Of a stretch of 64,000 nucleotides of DNA, positions 35,406 through 43,615 are shown piece by piece. The stretch spans positions 806,001 through 870,000 of the forward strand of contig NZ_JADNYL010000002.1 in NCBI RefSeq assembly GCF_017168195.1, read 5' to 3'. The stretch's first letter is position 1, and every line of letters starts with the position of its first letter. The notes under the pieces are model-generated. The model was not told the origin of the DNA. It saw only the letters and a program-made list of their open reading frames with translations, and ran no database searches. Origin of the DNA: Thalassotalea sp. G2M2-11 (GTDB taxonomy: Bacteria > Pseudomonadota > Gammaproteobacteria > Enterobacterales > Alteromonadaceae). The position numbers were made by a program, and so were the translations under genes.

Positions 35406-38153
35406 ATGGTCAGTTTAGCCCGTTATTTAAGCGCAACATTCTTGTTGCTAACGGCTTTTTGTGCATTTGGGCACTCAGAACATGATAAAGCGCGTTTTGT
35501 CGCTCCTCAAGGACAAGACATTGGTCATTGCGCCAATGTATTAAGACCATGTAAAACCATTCGCTACGCAGCATTAAAAGCCAATAAAGGTGACAAAGTA
35601 CTGGTTGCCAGCGGCACATATAAAATTGAGCATATCGAAGATTTATTTTACCTGCAAAGTAATATCGTGCCGATTAAAGGGGGGTTTAACCGCTTTGACC
35701 ACTATCAGAACCAAAGCCCTAACATTAATGTATCCACATTAGTGGGTATTCCCCCAAAATACGCAGCTAAACTCGAGCACAATGGCTTTAATGTCATCAC
35801 AGATACTAAGTCACTTAACCAAAATAAAGTGTTATCAGATAAACTTTTAGCCTATCAGCATCTGTCTCAAGCACAGCAAGATATTGTCTGCGTTGATGGT
35901 TTAGCAGGCGATTATCCCTGTCAGAATATTGATTTACTCGCCCATATGCCGCTAAGCGACTTTTCCCTTAATGCCAGTGCTGGTAATGACGTTTGGGGAC
36001 ATGTTGATTTAAACACAGGTAAAGAATATGCCATTATTGGCTTGAACCGAGGCACTGCAGTAGTAGATGTCACCGACCCGACAGCTCCGGTAGAAGTTGG
36101 CGCAATTTCTGGTAAATCGGTTACTTGGCGAGACATTAAAGTGTATCAATTTTTTGATCGCACACTTAATTTATGGCAAGCCTATGCCTATGTCACTCTC
36201 GATGGTTCTTCTGCTAACTACACAGATAATGTCACTATCATTGATTTAAATAACTTGCCGCACTCTATCAGTGAAGTTGAGAAAAACACTTCGGTTTATA
36301 AAGCCCATAATGTTTATATTTCTAATGTAGATTACTCATTGAACATTGCTAATTCATCAGCTACACCACTATTACACTTAATTGGTACAAACCGTAAAAG
36401 TGGCCAATATTTAAATTACGATCTTTCCGATCCCAGCAAGTTAACCTTAATAACAGATAACTATTCTAGCTCTCATAGTAATGGTGGACGCCCATATAGT
36501 CATGATGGCGCATCAATGACCATTACCGACGAAAGAAAAAACAGTGATTGCGTTAATGCACAATCGTTTTGTACGGTATTTATTGATTTTAACGAAACAG
36601 AAATGCTGCTTTGGGATATTACCGAGCGCACCCAAGTCAGCTCATTGGGCAAAGGAACATATAGCAATGCACAATATGTTCACTCTGGTTGGTCGAGCGA
36701 AGACAATCAATACATTTTTGTACATGATGAACTTGATGAGCGTAACCTAGGCATCAACTCAACCCTGAGAGTATTTGATATCTCGAACTTACAACAACCT
36801 ACACTGGCTGGAACATGGACTGGCGCATACAACGCAATCGATCACAATGGTTTTGTTCGTGGTAATCGTTATTACATGTCAAACTATGAACGAGGTTTGA
36901 CAGTACTTGATATCACCAACCCGCTCTCACCTGTAGAAGTAGGTTACTTTGATACCTTTACTGCGGGTAACAACTCCTCATTCTCAGGAGCTTGGGGCGT
37001 TTATCCATTTTTACCATCGGGGCATATATTAATCAGTGATATCAACAGTGGTTTATATATCCTCAAAGACAACACTAAGTCTTCTGCCAAAGGGCAATTT
37101 AGCTTTTCGAGCGCAGACACAACAACCGCACAAGGTACTATTCTTACCCTTTCTGTCACCAGAAATGGTACTGATCTTGAGGATAGCGTTTCAATAGATT
37201 ATCAAATAATCCAAGGAAGTGCCGAGTCGGAAAGCGATTATATTGCACAGTCATCAAACCTGATTTGGCCAGCAAACGATAATAGTGCGAAACTTATCAC
37301 TATAGAAATCAAAGAAGATATTACGGGCACAGAGCTCAAAGAAAAATTCTTTGTCCGCCTATTTAACCCAACAAACGGTGCCACACTAGGCCAATACAGC
37401 TACACAACCATTCATATTGACGGCGTAACAGATTCCGGCGCTGCCACCTTCAACACTCAAGCCACGTCAATCGCTGAAAATAGTGGCCAATATATCGCAG
37501 AAGTTAACCGTATTGGCAATACAGAAGGCGAACTATCACTGAGCTATGAATTAATCAGTGAACAAGCGACATTAGGCGAAGATGTGCAGCCATTATCTGG
37601 TCAATTAACATGGGCAGATGGCGAAAATGATACCAAACATATCACCGTAACCCTGATTGATGACCAACAAGAAGAGAATAATGAAGACATCACTTTAGTG
37701 TTAACCCCGATTGATAATGCCCGTATTGGTACTTATGGTGAGTTAACCATTACCATTGCTGATGATGACCAAAACACTGCGCCCACAGTATCAATTAACG
37801 AAAATTTTCAAGCTAATACGGGCCAGTTCGTCACCTTAACCGCCCAAGCAAGTGACCCTGAAGATGATGCAATGAGCTATTTATGGCAACAAACCGCGGG
37901 AACATCGGTTGAGCTGAGCAAAGCCGATACCTTATCAGCGACCTTTACCGCACCGAATAGCGCAGAAAACCTAACTTTTAGCTTTACCGCTACAGATTTT
38001 AAAGGTGCCGCTAGCACGGCTGAAGTAACCGTTACCTTAGTCGCCCCTACAGCAACGCCTAGCACTACCAGTAAGTCTTCTGGTGGCGGTGGCCTAGCTT
38101 GGCTAAGCTTACTCTTAACGCTTGTTTTCGCCACCAGAAGAAAGAACCCGTAA
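35406..38153 (+). CDS. Choice-of-anchor B surface protein with Calx-beta domains and GlyGly-CTERM
   Basis: A 915-residue exported protein. A signal peptide (1-22) precedes a short parallel-beta-helix-like segment (FVAPQGQDIGHCANVLRPC). Then comes the choice-of-anchor B domain (about 170-555) with LVIVD-type repeats such as GTAVVDVTDPTAPVEVG and GLTVLDITNPLSPVEVG. Two Calx-beta-like domains follow (about 565-675 and 680-790), and a PKD/cadherin-like domain (about 795-880). The C-terminus SSGGGGLAWLSLLL, plus RRK, is a GlyGly-CTERM signal cut by rhombosortase, giving cell-surface attachment via type II secretion. It is divergent from the MbnP/MbnH pair, so a shared metal or redox role is possible. 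Confidence 0.82.
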   Translation: MVSLARYLSATFLLLTAFCAFGHSEHDKARFVAPQGQDIGHCANVLRPCKTIRYAALKANKGDKVLVASGTYKIEHIEDLFYLQSNIVPIKGGFNRFDHYQNQSPNINVSTLVGIPPKYAAKLEHNGFNVITDTKSLNQNKVLSDKLLAYQHLSQAQQDIVCVDGLAGDYPCQNIDLLAHMPLSDFSLNASAGNDVWGHVDLNTGKEYAIIGLNRGTAVVDVTDPTAPVEVGAISGKSVTWRDIKVYQFFDRTLNLWQAYAYVTLDGSSANYTDNVTIIDLNNLPHSISEVEKNTSVYKAHNVYISNVDYSLNIANSSATPLLHLIGTNRKSGQYLNYDLSDPSKLTLITDNYSSSHSNGGRPYSHDGASMTITDERKNSDCVNAQSFCTVFIDFNETEMLLWDITERTQVSSLGKGTYSNAQYVHSGWSSEDNQYIFVHDELDERNLGINSTLRVFDISNLQQPTLAGTWTGAYNAIDHNGFVRGNRYYMSNYERGLTVLDITNPLSPVEVGYFDTFTAGNNSSFSGAWGVYPFLPSGHILISDINSGLYILKDNTKSSAKGQFSFSSADTTTAQGTILTLSVTRNGTDLEDSVSIDYQIIQGSAESESDYIAQSSNLIWPANDNSAKLITIEIKEDITGTELKEKFFVRLFNPTNGATLGQYSYTTIHIDGVTDSGAATFNTQATSIAENSGQYIAEVNRIGNTEGELSLSYELISEQATLGEDVQPLSGQLTWADGENDTKHITVTLIDDQQEENNEDITLVLTPIDNARIGTYGELTITIADDDQNTAPTVSINENFQANTGQFVTLTAQASDPEDDAMSYLWQQTAGTSVELSKADTLSATFTAPNSAENLTFSFTATDFKGAASTAEVTVTLVAPTATPSTTSKSSGGGGLAWLSLLLTLVFATRRKNP

Positions 38154-38180
38154 CAAAGTTCATATGCTGATGCTTTCCAT

Positions 38181-38208
38181 GAGCAGTTGATAGTTCTCTC
38201 AACTGCTC
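38181..38208 (+). terminator. Stem-loop after the choice-of-anchor B gene
   Basis: Ten-base-pair perfect stem (GAGCAGTTGA with TCAACTGCTC) and eight-base loop, 28 bases after the stop; no T tract, so moderate confidence. Confidence 0.5.
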
Positions 38209-38401
38209 AACAAATAAGCTAACAGTATCAAAGGGGTAAATTTTTAATTAGAGTATAGTGACAATAAAATAAAAAATGCTTATACTGCACGCCGTTTTAC
38301 AAATCCACCTTGGATAAACATTTCAAATATATTGCTCTAAAGCACAAGTACATGTGCATCTTGAAGGTCAATGTAAATGTTATCACAAGTTTTGTGAAAA
38401 T

Positions 38402-38478
38402 GGGCCCGTAGCTCAGTTGGTTAGAGCATCCGACTCATAATCGGCAGGTCCCCCGTTCAAGTCGGGGCGGGCCCACCA
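38402..38478 (+). tRNA. ileX: tRNA with CAT anticodon, probably tRNA-Ile2 (lysidine)
   Basis: A 77-base cloverleaf: acceptor GGGCCCG/CGGGCCC, D-arm GCTC...GAGC, anticodon loop CTCATAA, T-arm CCCCG-TTCAAGT-CGGGG, and encoded CCA. The anticodon is CAT. Acceptor pairs C4-G69 and C5-G68 and the CGA-CTCATAA-TCG anticodon arm resemble E. coli tRNA-Ile2, whose C34 is changed to lysidine by TilS to read AUA. Elongator tRNA-Met is the alternative and is what a simple anticodon call would give. Confidence 0.9.
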
Positions 38479-38705
38479 TTTTCACTAATCTTCCTAGTCA
38501 GTGACTTCAAAAATCATTTAATAAACTACTTATAGGCCTGTTTGCCGATTCATTTTTCTAGAACTTAGCCCAAAAATCTCCAGTAAAGAATAAACAGCCT
38601 TGTATAAAGCGACTATTTTGTGTTGATTGCCCACACTTAAAGGTAAAACTTCAATTTGATGAAAAAACAAAGGGGAGGTATGTTTTTCTACCCTTTGCTA
38701 TGTCT

Positions 38706-39191
38706 TTACTCATAGTCAACAGAATAAGTTTCTTCATAACTATGAGAATAAAGCTCAAACAGGTTACCAAATGGGTCCTCTAGATAAACCATTTTAGCTG
38801 GTTTATTGTCATCATCTGGATGATAACGCATTACATCCATTCTCACTTTTCCACCAAACTTCTCTGTATTTTTCATCACAGTTTCAAAATCATCTGTTTG
38901 TAGGCAAAAATGAAATATACCTAATCGAGAAAAATTAAGATCATGACGCTCATCTCTATTTTTCATTTCAAAAAGCTCAACGCCAATACCATCTGTAGTT
39001 ACCAGATGAGCAATATTAAAACCTTCAAAACCTTTACCAAAAACTGCTATACACATTCTACCAATTGCTGTCTCTCGCTCTTCAACAACTTTAGTGTTGT
39101 TCATAACGATTTTAAGGCCAAGTACATTCGTATAAAACTCAACGGCTCTATTCATATCACCGACCATAATACCTACATGATTCATTTTCAT
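38706..39191 (-). CDS. VOC (glyoxalase/bleomycin-resistance) family protein
   Basis: A 161-residue protein with two beta-alpha-beta-beta-beta modules. It begins MKMNHVGIMVGDMNRAVEFYTNVLGL, and later has IFHFCLQTDDFETVM and YLEDPFGNLFELYSHS. Metal ligands are probably His in the first strand (NHVGI), His in IFHFCL and Glu in LFELY. The substrate is unknown. The start at the second ATG of the cluster is chosen because GGAG lies six bases before it. It is divergent from a LysR regulator, which probably controls it. Confidence 0.82.
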   Translation of the reverse strand: MKMNHVGIMVGDMNRAVEFYTNVLGLKIVMNNTKVVEERETAIGRMCIAVFGKGFEGFNIAHLVTTDGIGVELFEMKNRDERHDLNFSRLGIFHFCLQTDDFETVMKNTEKFGGKVRMDVMRYHPDDDNKPAKMVYLEDPFGNLFELYSHSYEETYSVDYE

Positions 39192-39315
39192 CATTTTCTC
39201 CAAATATGATTCTTAATTCGTTACTTGATCTGAAGGCAACATTTTAAAAAAACATTTTCATTAAGTTAAATTATCATTAATAATGATATTAATAATTCTT
39301 TGTTATGGTAAAAAT

Positions 39316-40200
39316 GTGTTAAATCCAATCTGGCTTAAGACGTTCGTTACTTTGGTTGATACCGGCCATTTTACACAAACTGCTGAAAAACTATTTATGA
39401 CTCAACCTGGTGTTAGTCAGCATATTAATAAGTTAGAACAAGCTTGTGGGCACTCATTGCTAAAACGAGAAAAGAAATCTTTCGTGATCACTGAACAGGG
39501 CAAGTTAGTATATGAATACGTGAAAAAGTTAGTATTAGATGAACAAGCGCTCATTGAGCAAATGAATTTTGATAATCCTTACTCTGGAGAGTGCACATTT
39601 GCCTGTTCTGGCTCTGTTGCTTTATTGCTATACCCTAAGCTACTAAAACTTCAAGCCATACATCCTGAACTCGTTATCAGCCTTAAAGCTGCTCCAAACT
39701 ACCAAATATTAGCTGAGGTTAAAGAAGGAAGTATTGATCAAGGCATAGTCACAGACATCCCAAATGAAAGCTTTTTTGATGTAAAGCAACTTGGCCAAGA
39801 ACCATTGTGTTTAGTCACTCCTCTGAGTATTGATAACAAAGCATCAATAAAGGAGATGTTAATGGAGTTAGGGGTAATTTCTCACCCAGATGTAGAGCAT
39901 TATTTATCATTGTACTGTTCACAAAGCAATGAACAAGAATTACAACAACTTGATATCAACAGCATTCCTGTGAGAGGCTTTATCAATCAAATCAGTCAGA
40001 TTTTGCAACCCATAGCCGAAGGCATTGGCTTCACCGTACTACCTAAAAGTGCTGTGGACAGTTTCCATAATAAAAAATATTTAAAGATAATTGCGCCAAA
40101 ACACTCTGTCGTTGAAACATTATATTTGGTCAAAAAGAAAAATCGCTCATTGCCTGCACGCTTCAAAACGTTTAATTCTGTCATTGAAAATGTTTGGTAG
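39316..40200 (+). CDS. LysR-family transcriptional regulator
   Basis: A 294-residue regulator. The N-terminal winged helix-turn-helix reads MLNPIWLKTFVTLVDTGHFTQ then TAEKLFMTQPGVSQHINKLEQ, classic LysR. The C-terminal two-lobed effector domain follows (about 90-290). GTG at 39316 is taken as the start because it aligns with LysR proteins; an upstream ATG at 39283 would add 11 hydrophobic residues. It is divergent from the VOC gene, the usual LysR target geometry. Confidence 0.85.
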   Translation: MLNPIWLKTFVTLVDTGHFTQTAEKLFMTQPGVSQHINKLEQACGHSLLKREKKSFVITEQGKLVYEYVKKLVLDEQALIEQMNFDNPYSGECTFACSGSVALLLYPKLLKLQAIHPELVISLKAAPNYQILAEVKEGSIDQGIVTDIPNESFFDVKQLGQEPLCLVTPLSIDNKASIKEMLMELGVISHPDVEHYLSLYCSQSNEQELQQLDINSIPVRGFINQISQILQPIAEGIGFTVLPKSAVDSFHNKKYLKIIAPKHSVVETLYLVKKKNRSLPARFKTFNSVIENVW

Positions 40201-40299
40201 TCTCTATGCTTTTACCCTGAGTTAAAAGTTTGCTCTGGTAGTTTAGCTCTTTATTAATAGAGAGTTTTTTCGATAATTGCTTCTTGCTTTGATAGCGAG

Positions 40300-40445
40300 G
40301 ATTGTGGTTAAATTTTTCTTCCCGGTATTCTTTTCACCACCGGCAAAGCATTAGCGGATAAATATCGAATACTTCAGCAACTTCCTTTGACATTACATCG
40401 CTATTTAAGCTTAGTTCGCCCCCTTTGATTTTGAAATCGATCAGA
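40300..40445 (-). pseudogene. Remnant of an IS3-family transposase OrfA
   Basis: On the minus strand the translation DFKIKGGELSLNSDVMSKEV and AEVFDIYPLMLCRW resembles the helix-turn-helix of IS3-type OrfA proteins (typically ...DVAEALDIHPFMLSRWKKEYREG). A TGA falls where the first lysine codon after CRW is expected; reading through it continues KEYREEKFNHNPR, again OrfA-like. The upstream part of the frame (to 40549) and the rest of the element are not recognisable. It is a decayed fragment, not a working gene. Confidence 0.6.
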
Positions 40446-40658
40446 TACTTAAAGTTGAGTATATCTAGGCACTGTAGCCTCCTCAATGTGATAAGGAGCT
40501 GCCCACTAAAACAGGTCAAGACCACATTATTTATTCGCTCCCTTAGCAAAAATCAGCACACCCTTGTTCAAATGAGCGAACTGCTTAAATTCTCCATTTT
40601 ATTCCTAACTATTGCCTGATAAAGTGCAGACAATTTTTAATGTGTTAAGAAGATGATT

Positions 40659-40997
40659 ATGAGTGAATCAATCCCTCCTTGTCCTCAATGTGAATCAGAG
40701 TACGTTTATCAAGATCAAGCATTGTTGGTGTGTCCTGAATGTAGTTACGAGTGGGATCCAAACGAGCCAGATGAAGATGCCATTATAGTAAAAGATGCTA
40801 ATGGTGCAGTACTCACTGATGGTGACAAAGTGACCGTTATTAAAGATTTAAAAATTAAAGCGAGCTCACAGGTGATCAAAATTGGTACTAAAGCCACGAT
40901 AAAGCGAGTACTAGATAAAAAAGATCACCAGCTAGACTGCAAAGTTGATGGTGTAGGCGAGATGATGGTTACCGCTAAGTTTGTTAAAAAAGCTTAA
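40659..40997 (+). CDS. yjdM: YjdM (PhnA) family zinc-ribbon protein
   Basis: A 112-residue protein with a zinc ribbon: CPQCESEYVYQD...CPECSYEW near the N-terminus, followed by the SH3-like domain IVKDANGAVLTDGDKVTVIKDLKIKASSQ. This matches E. coli YjdM (old name PhnA) along the whole length. The former phosphonoacetate hydrolase label is not supported for this branch and its role is unclear. The ATG at 40659 has AAGAAG before it; one two codons earlier is an alternative. Confidence 0.9.
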   Translation: MSESIPPCPQCESEYVYQDQALLVCPECSYEWDPNEPDEDAIIVKDANGAVLTDGDKVTVIKDLKIKASSQVIKIGTKATIKRVLDKKDHQLDCKVDGVGEMMVTAKFVKKA

Positions 40998-41145
40998 GTG
41001 CGCTTGAGCTCATCGTGATTTGGTTTAGCGGTAGGTAGCAGTTAAATCGGTTTGCCTTGAAATTTATTTAAGCGACAATTAATTGTGATTGATACACTTG
41101 AACACACTCTCGAGTCAATAGTCAGTGCTCTACAAATATAAATTA

Positions 41146-41177
41146 CAGGGTAGCTCAGTTTAACAGAGGCTACCCTG
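41146..41177 (-). terminator. Terminator of the EAL gene
   Basis: Stem CAGGGTAGC with GCTACCCTG (41168-41176), followed on the minus strand by TAATTTATA. It lies six bases after the EAL stop. Confidence 0.55.
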
Positions 41178-41181
41178 AAAG

Positions 41182-41916
41182 TTACTTCACTTGTTTGAAC
41201 AATTTTTTGTAATGAAAGCCTTGGACAAAATCAACTTTAATGTGCTGTGCAAAGCTGAGATCGTCTTCGGTTTCGACCCCTTCTAAAATAATTTTTTTAC
41301 CCGCAGTATGCGCATAATCTACGAGTGATTTTACTAATAACATGAAGTTTCGATTGTGCTGATTGGCTAATACATGCTTGTCTAATTTTACATAGCTCAC
41401 CAGCTGAATAACTGCGGTAGAAAGCATCGACTGAGGGTTACAAACATCATCAATAGCGGTTTGAATATTATTTTTTGCCAGATTATTGATCATGGAGAGG
41501 CTCATGATCGCATCGTTAATCTCAGAGTTCTCAATCAATTCAACGATGATATTTGAGCGATTAAAGTCTTTAAATAATTTTAAGAAAGGATTTTTTTCCT
41601 TAAGCTCTCCCGAAGAAAAGTAAGAGTCCTGATCCAAATTAACAAATAGATCTGCTTGCTTTGATGCGTAAGCCAGTTGCAGTTTTTTTTGTAAGTATTC
41701 CACTTGAAACAGACTTAATGGGCTATCGTGCAGTGAGGAATAAACGATATCCGGTGGAATTTTTTGATTATCTACGTCATAAAATCTCGCTAAACTTTCA
41801 TAGGCAAATATTTCCTGGTTGTTAATACAAATAATAGGTTGATACTCAACACCAAACCGTTGATTTTCAATAATATCAATAAGGCAAGAGGCAGATAAAT
41901 GATGTTTGTTTTTCAT
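41182..41916 (-). CDS. EAL-domain cyclic-di-GMP phosphodiesterase
   Basis: A 244-residue stand-alone EAL domain with no membrane segment. The signature reads YESLARF (ESL, Glu40). Other family residues are all in place with the right spacing: Asn93 (LFVNLD), Glu126 (IVELIE), Asp156-Asp157 (AIDDV), Lys178 (YVKLDK), Glu212 (LEGVET) and Gln232 (VQGF). The loop after DD is altered (DDVCNPQS for DDFGTGYS), which can weaken dimerisation or Mg binding. It should break down cyclic di-GMP or bind it. A Fur-like box lies 64-80 bases before the start, suggesting iron control. Confidence 0.85.
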   Translation of the reverse strand: MKNKHHLSASCLIDIIENQRFGVEYQPIICINNQEIFAYESLARFYDVDNQKIPPDIVYSSLHDSPLSLFQVEYLQKKLQLAYASKQADLFVNLDQDSYFSSGELKEKNPFLKLFKDFNRSNIIVELIENSEINDAIMSLSMINNLAKNNIQTAIDDVCNPQSMLSTAVIQLVSYVKLDKHVLANQHNRNFMLLVKSLVDYAHTAGKKIILEGVETEDDLSFAQHIKVDFVQGFHYKKLFKQVK

Positions 41917-41979
41917 GAAGAAATTAAATACAAAGTGTATTTATTGGTTCCAACAGCTTATAGAGGAACCAGAGTGTAA

Positions 41980-41996
41980 ATGAGAATTATTCTCAT
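41980..41996. promoter_or_regulatory. Fur-like box upstream of the EAL gene
   Basis: ATGAGAATTATTCTCAT, a perfect 8-1-8 palindrome, matches Fur boxes of the form (A)ATGAGAATnATTCTCAT(T). It is 64-80 bases before the EAL start codon on the minus strand. Confidence 0.55.
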
Positions 41997-42091
41997 GTAA
42001 ATAAGAAGGCATTCGACTGCCTACAAGTTGACCAAATCGTTGTTTAGATGAGCAATAGTTAAGGTTATTACAATGAATAATAGTAGTTTTT

Positions 42092-42121
42092 CTACAACCA
42101 ATAAAAAGTTATTGGTTGTAG
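42092..42121. repeat. Perfect 13-bp stem-loop 3' of the two-TM gene
   Basis: CTACAACCAATAA and TTATTGGTTGTAG around a four-base loop. No T run follows on either strand. It lies 27 bases after the stop of the two-TM gene (minus strand), so it may end or protect that transcript. Confidence 0.55.
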
Positions 42122-42147
42122 TAATACATTGGAAGAAATGAATCAGT

Positions 42148-42606
42148 TTACTGTTTTGGCTTTGCTGTTTTGTTTTTATAAATGACCAAAGCAACTAGCA
42201 GGAATGCTAATAAAAATAAGCCAAACGTTGAACTGCTTTGGTCAGCTTCTACATCAGCGGGGCTAACAATATTCTGGCCATTACCGGTTAATTGGTAGGT
42301 TTGATAATATTCGTCATTCATTTTTAAGGCGTTAATTTCTACCGTTTTTCCTAACAGAATTTGCGAGCGATCATCTTCACAATATTCACGTTTAAATTTT
42401 ACGGTTAAATTGTAGGTAAAATCAGACTCTTTTAGGCTTAAAGCCGCTGCACCTTTATTTGGGCAATGAAGCTTATGAATGGTACCGTTAATTGTTTCTA
42501 TATTGGTTAATTCGGCATAAGGCGTCGCATGATAAGCGCTCATCACACCAAATATCGCAAATAACGCAGCAACCGATAATAAGAATATGTTTGTATTTTT
42601 ACTCAT
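42148..42606 (-). CDS. Unknown two-TM membrane protein
   Basis: A 152-residue protein with an N-terminal hydrophobic helix (about 7-25) and a second near the C-terminus (about 127-145), leaving about 100 residues presumably in the periplasm. Two cysteines (LHCPNKG and REYCEDD) could form a disulfide there. I recognise no family. It sits 151 bases downstream of speE on the same strand, but any link to polyamines is not shown. Confidence 0.6.
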   Translation of the reverse strand: MSKNTNIFLLSVAALFAIFGVMSAYHATPYAELTNIETINGTIHKLHCPNKGAAALSLKESDFTYNLTVKFKREYCEDDRSQILLGKTVEINALKMNDEYYQTYQLTGNGQNIVSPADVEADQSSSTFGLFLLAFLLVALVIYKNKTAKPKQ

Positions 42607-42757
42607 AATGCTTGTTAGCTTGTCAATTTCAAAAAAATCATTGTCGAGTTATAAAAGTTAAGTTGAACATAACACCATGAGGTTTGTCTTTAATTTTATT
42701 TGCTTGCCGACAAGTTTATTGCGATTTATTGATTTGCTCGACATTTAATGGCGCCTG

Positions 42758-43615
42758 TTAGTTGCTGATCAAGCCGTTTAACCCCTTCTGGACAAAACTA
42801 GGCAAAGCAAATGCCGCGCTATGCAGTGGCGCATTATAATAATCGAAATTAAGGCCACTTTGATCAACACGCTTAGGCTCAAAGTCATTTACCGGGTGAT
42901 ATTTTTTAGAAGCAAAGGTAAAGCTCCACAACCCTCCTGGATAGGTAAGATTGCTAAAGCTATACAGATAACACTGTGGAAATACGGCATTAAGTACCGT
43001 TAATAGCGATTGTTGGATATCCATGGCATACCATGAAGACTCGCCTTGAGAGACAACAATGCCATCATCAGCTAGGCAGTTATACACATCTTGGTAAAAC
43101 TCTTCACCAAATAAAGGCTGTGCTGGTCCAATAGGATCGGTACTATCAACAATAATGACATCAAATTTTTCATTGGTATCTTTAACAAACTTAACTCCAT
43201 CACCAATGATTAAATTGATTCTCGAATCATTTAATGCACAAGAGGTTTGTGGGATGTGCGCTTTACAGGCATCAACGACCATACCGTCAATTTCCACCAT
43301 AGTACATTTTTCAACAGATTGATGGCGAATGACTTCTCGTGCTGTGCCACCATCTCCACCGCCAATAACCAGTACATTTTTGGGAGCAGGATGAACAAAT
43401 AATGGCACATGAGAAATCATGTCATGGTAGGCAAATTCATCACGCTCGGTAACCATGACGAGTCCATCATTGAGCAACATTTTTCCATGGCCTTTAGTCT
43501 CAACAACATCCACTGTTTGAAACTCGCTTTTCCCAGAGAAAAGTACCTTTTCAACTTTAAACTTTAAGCCTAAAAAATCTTGAAATTTTTCTTCAATCCA
43601 TAAATTAGAGTGCAT
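42758..43615 (-). CDS. speE: Spermidine synthase
   Basis: A 285-residue aminopropyltransferase: putrescine + decarboxylated SAM to spermidine. Motifs are GHGKMLLNDGLVMVTERDEFAYHDM, the SAM loop VIGGGDGGTAREV, VEIDGMVVDACK and IVDSTDPIGPAQPLF with the catalytic aspartate. The ATG at 43615 is chosen for the GGAG site six bases before it and the MHSNLWIEEKF start. It overlaps the speD gene by 11 bases, so the two are coupled. Confidence 0.95.
   Translation of the reverse strand: MHSNLWIEEKFQDFLGLKFKVEKVLFSGKSEFQTVDVVETKGHGKMLLNDGLVMVTERDEFAYHDMISHVPLFVHPAPKNVLVIGGGDGGTAREVIRHQSVEKCTMVEIDGMVVDACKAHIPQTSCALNDSRINLIIGDGVKFVKDTNEKFDVIIVDSTDPIGPAQPLFGEEFYQDVYNCLADDGIVVSQGESSWYAMDIQQSLLTVLNAVFPQCYLYSFSNLTYPGGLWSFTFASKKYHPVNDFEPKRVDQSGLNFDYYNAPLHSAAFALPSFVQKGLNGLISN

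Noticed and set aside
40425-40619. 64-codon plus-strand frame opposite the IS remnant
   Set aside because: Runs antisense to the OrfA-like sequence, has no RBS and no family resemblance.
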